Shown here: positions 53,241 to 61,374 of the stretch, one piece after another
Layout of the letters: every line of letters begins with the position of its first letter
How positions within the stretch are numbered: the first letter of the stretch is position 1
Assembly (NCBI GenBank): GCA_965115815.1
Contig: OZ220465.1
Span: forward strand, 1,426,001-1,490,000
DNA from: VXPW01 sp965115815
GTDB lineage: Bacteria; Pseudomonadota; Alphaproteobacteria; TMED109
Direction of reading: 5' to 3'
DNA length: 64,000 nt
Notes under the pieces: generated by a model
Databases searched by the model: none
The model's input: the letters and a program-made list of their open reading frames with translations, nothing else
Told to the model about the DNA's origin: nothing
Position numbers and translations under genes: made by a program

Positions 53241-54302
53241 ATGGTTCGTGTTCTTCGCTACTCACTTCTTGTCGGCTCTCTCTGGGCGAGCATCGTCCTG
53301 TGGGGCTGGACCCAAGCGGCGGCCGGCGCCGAGGTCCGGGTTGTGGCCTCGATCAAGCCGCTGCATTCGCTGGTCAGCGCCATCATGCAAGGGGTCGGCG
53401 AGCCCCGTCTCCTGGTGCGGGGATCGGCGTCACCGCACACGTTCCACCTGCGGCCCTCGGACGCCCGCGAGTTGGAGCGCGCCGAAGCGGTGTTCTGGAT
53501 CGGCGAGGGCCTGGAAACCAGTTTGGCGGGGCCGATCTCCGCGCTGGCAGGCACCGCTCGCGTGGTGGCATTGTCCGAGGCCGAGGGCCTGCGCCGGTTG
53601 CCGGTTCGGGAGGGAGGAGCCTTCGCGAATCACGGTCACCACCACCACGAGGATTCCGCCGCCCCCCCGTCCGAGAACGGTCCGGACGCCGTGGAGGATG
53701 CGGCGGCAGGTTCGGGTGGCGGGCACCGGACCGACGCTCATGACCGCGGGCACGCCGAAGGGTTCGACCTGCACCTCTGGCTGGATCCGGCGAATGCTGG
53801 TGTCATGGCCCGCGTCGTCGCCGGGGTACTGATCGAGCTGGATCCGGCCCGGGCCGATACGTACGCGGCAAACCTGCAGGCACTCCAGCGGGATCTGGAG
53901 GAACTGACCCGGTCGATCCAACGCGAGGTCGCCGGGATTCAGGGCACGCCGTATGTCGTGTTTCACGATGCGTACCAGTACTTCGAGAATCGATTCGGGC
54001 TGACCCCGGTTGCGTCCGTAGCGCTGCATCCGGACCGGTCCCCGGGTGCGCGGCGCATCCGCGAACTGCGGGATACGGTGGCGCGTCTGGGCGTGTCCTG
54101 CGTGTTTGCGGAGCCGCAGTTCGAGCCCGGCCTTGTCGACACCATCATTCAGGGGACCTCGACCAGGAAGGGGGTTCTCGATCCTCTGGGAGCGGCGATC
54201 GGGAGCGGACCCGAACTGTATGCCGACCTGCTCCGCACCATGGCCGCATCGTTCGATGCGTGCCTGAGCACCGATGGCGAGGGGATCGAGGCCCGAGGAT
54301 GA
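53241..54302 (+). CDS. znuA: zinc ABC transporter substrate-binding protein
   Basis: ZnuA captures Zn(II) in the periplasm and hands it to the ZnuBC permease. The 353-residue protein has a signal-type N-terminus (LLVGSLWASIVLWGWTQAAA), VVASIKPLHSLVSAIMQGVG, the first zinc histidine in ASPHTFHLRPSDARELERA (about residue 66), a His/Asp-rich loop (NHGHHHHED to HDRGHAEG, about 130-175), FDLHLWLDPANAG and YVVFHDAYQYFENRFGLTPV with further ligands, and CVFAEPQFEPGLVD. I chose ATG 53241 (AGAGGTGG upstream). znuB, znuC and zur are not adjacent, so the transporter genes lie elsewhere or are lost. No Zur box was recognised. Confidence 0.93.
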   Translation: MVRVLRYSLLVGSLWASIVLWGWTQAAAGAEVRVVASIKPLHSLVSAIMQGVGEPRLLVRGSASPHTFHLRPSDARELERAEAVFWIGEGLETSLAGPISALAGTARVVALSEAEGLRRLPVREGGAFANHGHHHHEDSAAPPSENGPDAVEDAAAGSGGGHRTDAHDRGHAEGFDLHLWLDPANAGVMARVVAGVLIELDPARADTYAANLQALQRDLEELTRSIQREVAGIQGTPYVVFHDAYQYFENRFGLTPVASVALHPDRSPGARRIRELRDTVARLGVSCVFAEPQFEPGLVDTIIQGTSTRKGVLDPLGAAIGSGPELYADLLRTMAASFDACLSTDGEGIEARG

Positions 54303-54768
54303 TGCAGCCGGCTGGCCTGCGGGATTCCGTCCGGCTGCCGGACGGGGCCACGGTCCGCTTGCCGAACGGCCGCGCGCCGATCAGGACAGGGTCGGGTGCT
54401 CGGTCCGCCGGGAATTCGAACGCCGTTCGGAGCGCCCGCGCGGGGACGCCCTTGAGGCGGGACGGAAACGAGGTTCGGGCCGCACCGCGGGCTTCGGCCC
54501 CGGTTCCGTACCGGACTTCGGCAGCCCCGTCGGCAGGGCTTCCGCGTGGTGCGCGTCTGCCGGTGGCGCCGGGCGCCCGGAACGGGTGCGGGGCCGACCA
54601 TCGGCCCGGCTTCGCCGGCGCACCCCTTGGTCCGGCCGATTCCGCGGTCGGACGGGACCACGCTGGTATTCTGTCGGCCGGCCCGGCCCTACATTGGCGT
54701 CGGCGGCCGGGCGTGCACCCCTTCGGGGGTCCCGGAATTCCCGATCACCACGGCCCACGGAGAACCTG
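54303..54768. other. no gene seen
   Basis: Frames are open across this GC-rich stretch but none has family motifs, a credible start or neighbour spacing. It ends with GGAGA, the ribosome binding site of the next gene. A promoter for that gene may lie near TATTCT at 54665, but no good -35 accompanies it. Confidence 0.45.
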
Positions 54769-55227
54769 ATGCCGATCAATCACCAAGAGCACTGTGTCTA
54801 CGGTGAGGGACTGACCCGCACGGCAAGCGGAGAGATCCTGGTTTCGGTGCAGCGACTGGCGAAGGAGGTCGGGGCGACGGACGAGGAAATCCGGGCCGCG
54901 CTGAAGGGCGGACTGCTGTCCGCCCGGAGAATCCGCGACTTCGGCGGGCATTCGGTGGAGGCGATCAACCTGGAGTCGGCCCGCCTGCACTTCAACCTGT
55001 CCGAGCCGATGACCCAGCGCCTCTATCGGCCGACCGCGGAAGACCTGTCGATCGAACGTCTGGCGGCGCTGTGGCCCGAATCGGGGTGTCGGCCGGCGGC
55101 CAAGAGTACCCAGGTCGCGACAGGGGAAGCCGCGGGCGCGGCCCGTCGCCCAGCCAAGCTTCATGCCAGCCGGACCGAACCGGTGACCGCCGGCCGTAGG
55201 CCGGCGGCCGGCGGACCGCGCGTGTGA
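54769..55227 (+). CDS. hypothetical protein, 152 residues
   Basis: I do not recognise this protein. It starts MPINHQEHCVYGEGLTRTAS with GGAGA in front of the ATG. It contains a predicted helical stretch VQRLAKEVGATDEEIRAALK, then GLLSARRIRDFGGHSVEAIN, and a segment SEPMTQRLYRPTAEDLSIER. The first helices look like a small DNA-binding or regulatory fold (turn at GATDEE), but this is only an impression. The last 40 residues are low-complexity Ala/Arg/Pro. It lies upstream of the secE operon and reads in the same direction; codon use matches the neighbours, so I think it is real. Confidence 0.55.
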   Translation: MPINHQEHCVYGEGLTRTASGEILVSVQRLAKEVGATDEEIRAALKGGLLSARRIRDFGGHSVEAINLESARLHFNLSEPMTQRLYRPTAEDLSIERLAALWPESGCRPAAKSTQVATGEAAGAARRPAKLHASRTEPVTAGRRPAAGGPRV

Positions 55228-55315
55228 CGAACCGGTTTCGGATCGTCCGGACGGAAGGGCCGGTGCCGTTCGGGGGCGGGTTGCGGACGGGGGCGACCTC
55301 CACGGGTTTCGGTGC

Positions 55316-55345
55316 TTGCCACGGTACGGCCGAACGGAGTATCCT
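55316..55345 (+). promoter_or_regulatory. predicted promoter of the secE-nusG-rplKA-rplJL operon
   Basis: TTGCCA (55316-55321) and TATCCT (55340-55345) are 18 bp apart, about 100 bases before secE. The tRNA-Trp/tuf genes that often precede secE are not here, so the operon should have its own promoter in this gap. Confidence 0.5.
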
Positions 55346-55441
55346 GCCGTGTCGCATCCTCCCAATCCGGTCCGGTGCCCGTCGCCGATGGTGGCAGGGT
55401 GCGCCGTGGGGGACGGCTTCGCGCCACGCAGGGACTCGGCC

Positions 55442-55639
55442 ATGAGCGGAACGCCGCCGATCGAATTCTTCCGGGAAATTCGTCAGGAGCTGACCAAGGT
55501 CACGTGGCCGACCCGCAAGGAGACCGCGGTCACGACCGGAATGGTATTCGTCATGGTCTTCCTGCTGGCAATCTTCTTTCTCGGTGTGGATCAGTTGGTG
55601 TCGCTGGCGGTGCAGGCCGTTCTCGGACTGGGCAGCTGA
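55442..55639 (+). CDS. secE: preprotein translocase subunit SecE
   Basis: SecE clamps SecY in the translocon. The 65-residue single-helix form has the cytoplasmic amphipathic part PPIEFFREIRQELTKVTWPT with the signature KVTWPTRKET, and one membrane helix (VFVMVFLLAIFFLGVDQLV). Start at ATG 55442; upstream in-frame sequence is not conserved-looking. Its stop overlaps the nusG ATG by one base. Confidence 0.95.
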   Translation: MSGTPPIEFFREIRQELTKVTWPTRKETAVTTGMVFVMVFLLAIFFLGVDQLVSLAVQAVLGLGS

Positions 55640-56190
55640 TGCAGGAGGAGCGGCGGGAGCCGGGGCCCGCGTGGTTTATCGTGCATGCCCATTCGGGCTT
55701 CGAAGCGCGGGTGGCGGAGGCGATCCGGACCGAAGCTGCGCGTCAGGGTCAGGCGGAGGCCATCACCGAGGCGGTGGTGCCGACCGAGAACGTGGTCGAA
55801 TTGCGGCAGGGCAAGAAGGTCGAGACCGAGAGGAAGTTCTTCCCGGGCTATGTGCTGGTCCGCATGCGGCTTTCCGACCAGACCCGTCGCTTGGTGCTCG
55901 ACGTTCCGCGCGTGCTCGGATTCGTCGGTACCGAAGGCGACCCGAGCCCGATTACCGACGAAGAAGCGGGCCGGGTTCTCAACCAGATTCGCGAGGGCGT
56001 GGAACGTCCCCGGCCGGCCGTCATCTTCGAGATCGGCGAGAACGTGCGGGTGGGCGACGGTCCCTTCACGTCGTTCAACGGCGTCGTGGAGGAGATCGAC
56101 GAGGAACGTTCCCGCGTCAAGGTGTCGGTCTCGATCTTCGGGCGTGCAACCCCGGTCGAGCTCGAATACTCGCAAGTCGAGAAACTCTAG
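55639..56190 (+). CDS. nusG: transcription termination/antitermination protein NusG
   Basis: NusG binds RNA polymerase, suppresses pausing and links it to Rho or the ribosome. The 183-residue product has WFIVHAHSGFEARVAEAIRT, ERKFFPGYVLVRMRLSDQTR, VPRVLGFVGTEGDPSPITDE, and the KOW domain IGENVRVGDGPFTSFNGVVE. It is followed by rplK after 22 bp, the normal order. Confidence 0.97.
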   Translation: MQEERREPGPAWFIVHAHSGFEARVAEAIRTEAARQGQAEAITEAVVPTENVVELRQGKKVETERKFFPGYVLVRMRLSDQTRRLVLDVPRVLGFVGTEGDPSPITDEEAGRVLNQIREGVERPRPAVIFEIGENVRVGDGPFTSFNGVVEEIDEERSRVKVSVSIFGRATPVELEYSQVEKL

Positions 56191-56212
56191 AAGCTGCGGG
56201 CGGAGTCTGCGA

Positions 56213-56641
56213 ATGGCCAAACAAATCGATGGTTTCGTGCGGATCCAGGTGCCGGCGGGGCAGGCGAACCCGTCGCCGCCGATCGGCCCCGCACTGGGCC
56301 AAGCGGGGCTCAACATCATGGAGTTCTGCAAGGCGTTCAACGCGCAGACCCAGGGCGTCGACCCCGGGGCGCCGCTGCCGGTGGTCGTCACGGTGTACCG
56401 GGACCGCAGCTTCTCCTTCAAGGTGAAGAAGCCGCCGGTGTCCTACTACCTCAAACGGGCCGCCAAGGTTGACAAGGGCTCCGGAGAGAGCGGGCGCGGC
56501 GCCGCCGTGGGGTCGGTGAACGCGAAGCAGATTCGCGAGATCGCTGCGGAGAAGATGCCGGATTTGAATGCTTCGGGCGTTGACGAGGCCTGCCGCATCG
56601 TCGAAGGTACGGCCCGCTCGATGGGCATCGGAGTGCATTGA
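56213..56641 (+). CDS. rplK: 50S ribosomal protein L11
   Basis: L11 forms the base of the stalk and the GTPase-associated centre. The 142-residue protein has GFVRIQVPAGQANPSPPIGP, ALGQAGLNIMEFCKAFNAQT, SFSFKVKKPPVSYYLKRAAK and the C-terminal RNA-binding domain with VDEACRIVEGTARSMGIGVH. Length and position (between nusG and rplA) are standard. Confidence 0.98.
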   Translation: MAKQIDGFVRIQVPAGQANPSPPIGPALGQAGLNIMEFCKAFNAQTQGVDPGAPLPVVVTVYRDRSFSFKVKKPPVSYYLKRAAKVDKGSGESGRGAAVGSVNAKQIREIAAEKMPDLNASGVDEACRIVEGTARSMGIGVH

Positions 56642-56645
56642 AACG

Positions 56646-57359
56646 ATGGCACGGCCAGGAAAACGCCTGCGGGCGGCCCGCGAGGGGATCGACCGCGCCC
56701 GACCGCAGAAGCTGCGGGACGCCTTGGCGCACCTGAAGACGCAGGTCGGCCCCCGGTTCGACCAGACCGTGGAGATCGCGGTGCGTCTGAATCTCGATAC
56801 GCGCCAGTCGGATCAGCAGGTGCGGGGCACCGTGATGCTGCCTGCGGGCACCGGCAAGACGGTGCGGGTCGCGGTGTTCGCCCGCGATCAGGCGGCGGAG
56901 GCCGCCCGGGCGGCCGGCGCCGACCTCGTCGGAGCGGAGGATCTGGCCGACACCATCCAGCAGGGAGAGATCCGGTTCGACCGCGCCGTGGCCACGCCGG
57001 ACTGCATGCCGGTCGTGGGCCGCTTGGGGAAGATTCTCGGGCCGCGCGGCCTGATGCCCAATCCCAAGCTCGGCAGCGTCACCACCGATGTCGCGGCGGC
57101 GATCCGGGCGGTCAAGGGCGGACAGGTTGCCTTCCGCGCCGAAAAGGCCGGAATCGTGCATGCGGGCGTGGGCAAGACGAGCTTCGACCCGGACAGCCTG
57201 GCGGCCAACGTCCGCGCATTCGTGCACGCGATCCGCGAGGCCCGCCCGTCCGGAGCGAAGGGCGTGTATATTCGGAAGATCTGGCTGTCGTCCACCATGG
57301 GGCCTGGAATCCCGGTGGATGTCGCCGATCTGGAGGCCGAAGCCCCGGCGGCGGCCTGA
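56646..57359 (+). CDS. rplA: 50S ribosomal protein L1
   Basis: L1 forms the mobile stalk at the E site and can repress its own operon. The 237-residue product has FDQTVEIAVRLNLDTRQSDQ, VRGTVMLPAGTGKTVRVAVF, the segment GRLGKILGPRGLMPNPKLGS and KGGQVAFRAEKAGIVHAGVG. ATG follows rplK closely. Length is typical. Confidence 0.98.
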   Translation: MARPGKRLRAAREGIDRARPQKLRDALAHLKTQVGPRFDQTVEIAVRLNLDTRQSDQQVRGTVMLPAGTGKTVRVAVFARDQAAEAARAAGADLVGAEDLADTIQQGEIRFDRAVATPDCMPVVGRLGKILGPRGLMPNPKLGSVTTDVAAAIRAVKGGQVAFRAEKAGIVHAGVGKTSFDPDSLAANVRAFVHAIREARPSGAKGVYIRKIWLSSTMGPGIPVDVADLEAEAPAAA

Positions 57360-57399
57360 ACACTGGATTGCGGTCCCGCGGCCCCGGCGGCGGGAGCGC

Positions 57400-57455
57400 T
57401 ACCTGTCCGAGACTGCAGGTGGCGAGAGCCTCAATGGCCTGCACAGACGGGTTGG
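57400..57455 (+). ncRNA. ribosomal protein L10 leader
   Basis: The segment CCTGTCCGAGACTGCAGGTG, followed by a short linker and GCCTGCACAGACGGG, matches in order and spacing the conserved L10-binding leader upstream of rplJ (CCGUCCGAGACUGUAGGUG ... GCCUGCAUAGACGG in alphaproteobacteria). It lies in the 220-bp rplA-rplJ gap. L10(L12)4 binding here represses translation of rplJL. Confidence 0.75.
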
Positions 57456-57580
57456 GGACGCCGCCGCGGGCGACGCGTCCGGACCTGCGTATCGGACAGG
57501 CTGACCCCCTGCCCGGCTCCGGCCGACAGGAACTGCCCGGCGGGGCCGCGCGGCCGGCCGGGGCGTGAGGAGGCCGTCCC

Positions 57581-58096
57581 ATGGATCGCCAGGCGAAGAA
57601 AGCGGCAGTGGCCGCGCTGCACGACATCTTTGCGCGGGGAGAGACCGTGATCGTGACCCACTATGCGGGTCTGGATGCGAACGCCGCGACCGAACTGCGG
57701 CGACGCATGCGCGAGACGGGAGCCCAGTTCCGCGTGATCAAGAACCGGCTGGCGCGCCTGGCGGTCAGGGACACGCCGCATGCGGGCTTGGCCGACCTGT
57801 TCACGGGGCCGACCGCAGTCGGCTTGGGGCCGGACCCGGTAGCTCCGGCCAAGATCCTGCGCGAATTTGCCGACACCCATCCGCAACTGGCCATCCTCGG
57901 GGGCGGCCTCGGGGCCCAGATGCTGGACGGGGATGCGGTGATGCAGCTGGCGAAGCTGCCATCCCTGGAGGAACTGCGAGCCAGACTGGTGGGCGTGGTC
58001 GCGTCGCCGGCCCGCTCCGTCGCCGGAGTCCTTCAGGCTCCGGCGGGTGCCCTGGCCCGGGTCGTCCGGGCCCATTCCGAATCGGAAGCCGCCTGA
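57581..58096 (+). CDS. rplJ: 50S ribosomal protein L10
   Basis: L10 anchors L7/L12 dimers to the stalk. The 171-residue protein has MDRQAKKAAVAALHDIFARG, VIVTHYAGLDANAATELRRR, FRVIKNRLARLAVRDTP and LFTGPTAVGLGPDPVAPAKI. The C-terminal helix that binds L12 dimers is present (VVASPARSVAGVLQAPAGAL region). It lies after the leader RNA and 57 bp before rplL. Confidence 0.97.
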   Translation: MDRQAKKAAVAALHDIFARGETVIVTHYAGLDANAATELRRRMRETGAQFRVIKNRLARLAVRDTPHAGLADLFTGPTAVGLGPDPVAPAKILREFADTHPQLAILGGGLGAQMLDGDAVMQLAKLPSLEELRARLVGVVASPARSVAGVLQAPAGALARVVRAHSESEAA

Positions 58097-58153
58097 ACGC
58101 GAGGCGAGTCGTACCGAAAACCTGTCCACTCGTCTGAAGGGAGAACATCAGCC

Positions 58154-58537
58154 ATGGCGGACATCGAAAAACTGGTCGAGGAACTGTCTGGCCTGACGGT
58201 CATGGAGGCCGCCGAGCTGTCCAAGTTGCTCGAGGAGAAATGGGGCGTCAGCGCCGCCGCGCCCGTGGCCGTGGCGGCGGCGCCGGGCTCGGCCGCCGAC
58301 GGCGGCGGGGGCAGCGACGAACCCGAGTTCGTCACGGTCACGCTGACCAGCTTCGGAGCCAAGAAGATCAATGTCATCAAGGAAGTGCGGGCCATTACCG
58401 GGCTCGGGCTGAAAGAGGCGAAGGATCTGGTGGAAGGAGTTCCGAAGGCGGTCAAGGAGGACATTTCCAAGGAGGAGGCCGAGACGATCCGGAAGAAGCT
58501 CGAGGATGCCGGTGCTTCGGTCGAAGTGGCGGCATGA
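58154..58537 (+). CDS. rplL: 50S ribosomal protein L7/L12
   Basis: L7/L12 recruits translational GTPases. The 127-residue product has the N-terminal dimer helix VEELSGLTVMEAAELSKLLE, an Ala/Pro/Gly hinge, and the C-terminal domain KINVIKEVRAITGLGLKEAK, DLVEGVPKAVKEDISKEEAE. Length is typical. rpoB, which normally follows, is absent; an AceE-type gene is next. Confidence 0.98.
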   Translation: MADIEKLVEELSGLTVMEAAELSKLLEEKWGVSAAAPVAVAAAPGSAADGGGGSDEPEFVTVTLTSFGAKKINVIKEVRAITGLGLKEAKDLVEGVPKAVKEDISKEEAETIRKKLEDAGASVEVAA

Positions 58538-58851
58538 TCCCGCTGCCGGCGGCCGGGCCCGGTGCCGGCCGGACGGGCCGGTCCGGCCCGGCCCGGCCGG
58601 GTACGGTCGGGGTACCCCGACCTCGGTTCCGACCGCGGGCCGGAAGGGTGCGGCGGCAGGTGTCGTGCCTCGCCCCGTCCGCAGGTCCGTGACCGCGGGT
58701 GCGGGCCCGGTGCCGGCGATCGACCGTCTTCGCCCTGCCGGCCGGTCCGCGCCGGCGCGGTCGAAACCGCCCGCAGGGGCGTCGGTTGCCGGCCGGTTGC
58801 GGGCCCGGCCAGGTTTCCGCCGATGGCCCTGATCACGGCCGCCGCCGCGCC
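58538..58851 (+). other. intergenic stretch after rplL, no gene
   Basis: No gene or RNA recognised. It holds dense GC-rich inverted repeats, among them GGTCGGGGTACCCCGACC at 58605-58622, a perfect 18-bp palindrome. No T-run follows, so a classical terminator is uncertain. This is where rpoB would be expected to start. Confidence 0.5.
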
Positions 58852-61215
58852 ATGGTGACGCTGGTCGAGTCGCGGCGGCAGGCGGCGCGGCCCGCAACGC
58901 GGGATCTGCGGGAGCTGCGGGCCTTGGAGCGCAAGGTGGCGTGGCTCTCGGCCTGGACCATCCATCACGCGAATCACCTGCGGCCGCCCCGGGACGGGCT
59001 CAAGGTCGGCGGCCATCAGGCGTCCTCGGCATCGGTGGTGACGCTGCTGTCGGCCCTCTACTTCCATGTCCTGCGGCCCGAGGACCGCGTTGCGGTCAAG
59101 CCCCACGCAAGCCCGGTGTTTCACGCCATCCAGTATCTGCTGCAGCGGCAGACCCGGGAGCATCTTCAGGCGTTTCGGGGACTGGGCGGTGCGCAGAGCT
59201 ACCCGTCCCGGACCAAGGACGCCGACGATGTCGATTTCTCGACCGGGTCCGTCGGTCTCGGCGGTGCGCTGGCGCTCTTCGCGTCGCTGGTGCAGGACTA
59301 CGTCGCCGATCATGCCCTGGCGCCCGAGGGGTATCGTTCGGGGCGGATGGTCACCCTGCTCGGCGACGCCGAACTCGACGAAGGCAATGTCTACGAGGCG
59401 CTGCTGGACGGGGCCAAGAGCGGCCTGCGCAATTGCTGGTGGATCATCGACTACAACCGGCAGAGCCTGGACGCCATCACCGCCGACCGATCCTTCGCCC
59501 GGATCGCCGGACTGTTCGAGGCCATGAGCTGGCGGGTCGTCACGCTCAAGTACGGCAAGCTGCTGCAGGCGGCGGAACGTGCCCCGGGCGGCGACGCACT
59601 GACCGACTGGATCGACCGGTGTCCGAACGACCTCTACGCGGCCCTGACCTTCAAGGGCGGCACCGCGTGGCGCGAGCGTCTGCGGGAGGATCTTCACGGG
59701 AATGCGGACGCGCTGGCGCTGGTGGCTCGGCATGCCGACCCGGACCTGCACGCTCTGATGACCAACCTGGCCGGCCACGATCTCGAATCGGTCATCGAAG
59801 CATTCGAAGCCGCCGAAGACGACCGAACCACCTGTTTCATCGCCTATACGATCAAGGGACACGGCCTTCCGCTGGCCGGCCACAAGGACAACCATGCGGG
59901 TCTGATGAACCCGTCGCAGATGGAGCGGTTCCGGGCGACGATGGGGGTGCCGGAAGGAGAGGAGTGGGACCGATTCTCGGGCCTCGATGTCGAACCCGAG
60001 ATTCTCGAATCGTACCTCGCGGCCGTACCGTTCGCCCGGTCCGCCCGGCGGCGCCACGACCCGCCGCGCGTCCCGGTGCCGAACCGCCTGCTCGACACGG
60101 CGCCGCGGCGGGCCTCGACGCAGGAAGTGTTCGGCCGGATCCTTCGGGAACTCGGGCGGGGCGACAGCGAACTCGCGCGCAGGATCGTCACCGCCTCTCC
60201 CGATGTCACGGTCTCCACCAGTCTCGGAGGCTGGGTCAACCAGCGCCAGATCTACCGGCACACCTCCCGCACCGACGTGTTTCACGAGGAGAGCGTGGTA
60301 TCGCCGCAACGCTGGGCCATGTCGCCACGGGGGCAGCACGTCGAACTCGGAATTGCGGAAAACAACCTGTTCCTGCTGCTGGCGGCGGCGGGCCTTTCGC
60401 ACTCGCTGTTCAATGCCCGCCTCATTCCGATCGGCACGCTGTACGACCCGTTCATCGCCCGGGGTCTGGATGCACTCAACTACGCCGCCTACCAGGACGC
60501 ACGCTTTGTCCTGGTCGCCACGCCCTCGGGGATTTCCCTTGCCCCCGAGGGCGGGGCCCATCAGTCGATCGGCACCCCCTTGACGGGCATCGGACAGCCC
60601 GGTCTGACCGCGCTGGAACCGGGCTTCGTGGACGAACTGGAGGTGATGCTCCGGTGGGCCTTCGCCTACCTGCAGGAGCCGGACGGGCAATCGGTCTATC
60701 TGCGTCTGTCGACGCGGCCGGTGGAGCAGCCGGTCCGAACGCTGGACGCGGAACTGGAGCAGGGGATCATCGACGGCGGCTACTGGCTGCATCCGCCGGC
60801 GCCGGGCTCGACGATGGCGCTGGTCTACGCCGGCGCGGTGGCCACCGAGGCGCGGGCGGCGTGGGCGGAGATCCGATCCGAGGCGCCGGCGGCGGGCGTG
60901 CTGGCGGTCACCTCGGCCGATCGGCTGCACGCAGGTTGGCGCACAGCGCAGGCCGAGCGTCGACGGGGGCGGCCGGCGCAATCCCGAATCGAGCACCTGC
61001 TCGCACCGCTGTCGGCCTCCGCCGGACTGGTGACCGTGCTCGACGGACATCCGGCCACGCTGTCGTGGATCGGGTCCGTTCGCGGACAGCGAACGGTGGC
61101 CTTGGGGGTGGACGCCTTCGGACAATCGGGAGATCTTCCGGATCTGTACCGGACGTACGGAATCGACCGGAACGCCATTCTCGACGCCGCTGCCGAGGCA
61201 CTGACCGGACGGTGA
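58852..61215 (+). CDS. homodimeric AceE-type/transketolase-like ThDP enzyme
   Basis: A 787-residue protein related to the homodimeric pyruvate dehydrogenase E1 (COG2609). It has LERKVAWLSAWTIHHANHLR, DGLKVGGHQASSASVVTLLS, VSFSTGS-like DVDFSTGSVGLGGALALFAS, the thiamine diphosphate motif LLGDAELDEGNVYEALLDG, IIDYNRQSLDAI, GHGLPLAGHKDNHAGLM, and GQHVELGIAENNLFLLLAAA in the pyrimidine domain. It is about 100 residues shorter than E. coli AceE, and proteins of this size in alphaproteobacteria are usually annotated as transketolase; the acceptor is unknown. No E2/E3 genes are nearby. Start ATG 58852 has a poor ribosome binding site. Confidence 0.85.
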   Translation: MVTLVESRRQAARPATRDLRELRALERKVAWLSAWTIHHANHLRPPRDGLKVGGHQASSASVVTLLSALYFHVLRPEDRVAVKPHASPVFHAIQYLLQRQTREHLQAFRGLGGAQSYPSRTKDADDVDFSTGSVGLGGALALFASLVQDYVADHALAPEGYRSGRMVTLLGDAELDEGNVYEALLDGAKSGLRNCWWIIDYNRQSLDAITADRSFARIAGLFEAMSWRVVTLKYGKLLQAAERAPGGDALTDWIDRCPNDLYAALTFKGGTAWRERLREDLHGNADALALVARHADPDLHALMTNLAGHDLESVIEAFEAAEDDRTTCFIAYTIKGHGLPLAGHKDNHAGLMNPSQMERFRATMGVPEGEEWDRFSGLDVEPEILESYLAAVPFARSARRRHDPPRVPVPNRLLDTAPRRASTQEVFGRILRELGRGDSELARRIVTASPDVTVSTSLGGWVNQRQIYRHTSRTDVFHEESVVSPQRWAMSPRGQHVELGIAENNLFLLLAAAGLSHSLFNARLIPIGTLYDPFIARGLDALNYAAYQDARFVLVATPSGISLAPEGGAHQSIGTPLTGIGQPGLTALEPGFVDELEVMLRWAFAYLQEPDGQSVYLRLSTRPVEQPVRTLDAELEQGIIDGGYWLHPPAPGSTMALVYAGAVATEARAAWAEIRSEAPAAGVLAVTSADRLHAGWRTAQAERRRGRPAQSRIEHLLAPLSASAGLVTVLDGHPATLSWIGSVRGQRTVALGVDAFGQSGDLPDLYRTYGIDRNAILDAAAEALTGR

Positions 61216-61246
61216 CGCAGGGGGGCGACGACACGCGGTTCGGAGA

Positions 61247-61328
61247 GCGGGCGTGGTGAAACTGGCAGACACGCGGGCCTTAGGAGCCCGTGACGCAAGT
61301 CGTGGGGGTTCGAATCCCTCCGCCCGCA
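61247..61328 (+). tRNA. tRNA-Leu (TAG)
   Basis: A class II tRNA with acceptor GCGGGCG paired to CGCCCGC, anticodon stem GGGC/GCCC around CTTAGGA (anticodon TAG), a long variable arm (GTGACGCAAGTCGT region) and T arm GGGGGTTCGAATCCCTC. CCA is not encoded (ACCG follows). It lies 46 bp before tig. Confidence 0.95.
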
Positions 61329-61374
61329 CCGGCGCCCGCGATCGGGCCGACCAAACAACGAGGGGCAGGTCATC

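Noticed and set aside
58605..58622. Rho-independent terminator after rplL
   Set aside because: The 18-bp palindrome is perfect but no T-run follows and similar GC palindromes fill the whole gap, so I did not list it as a terminator.
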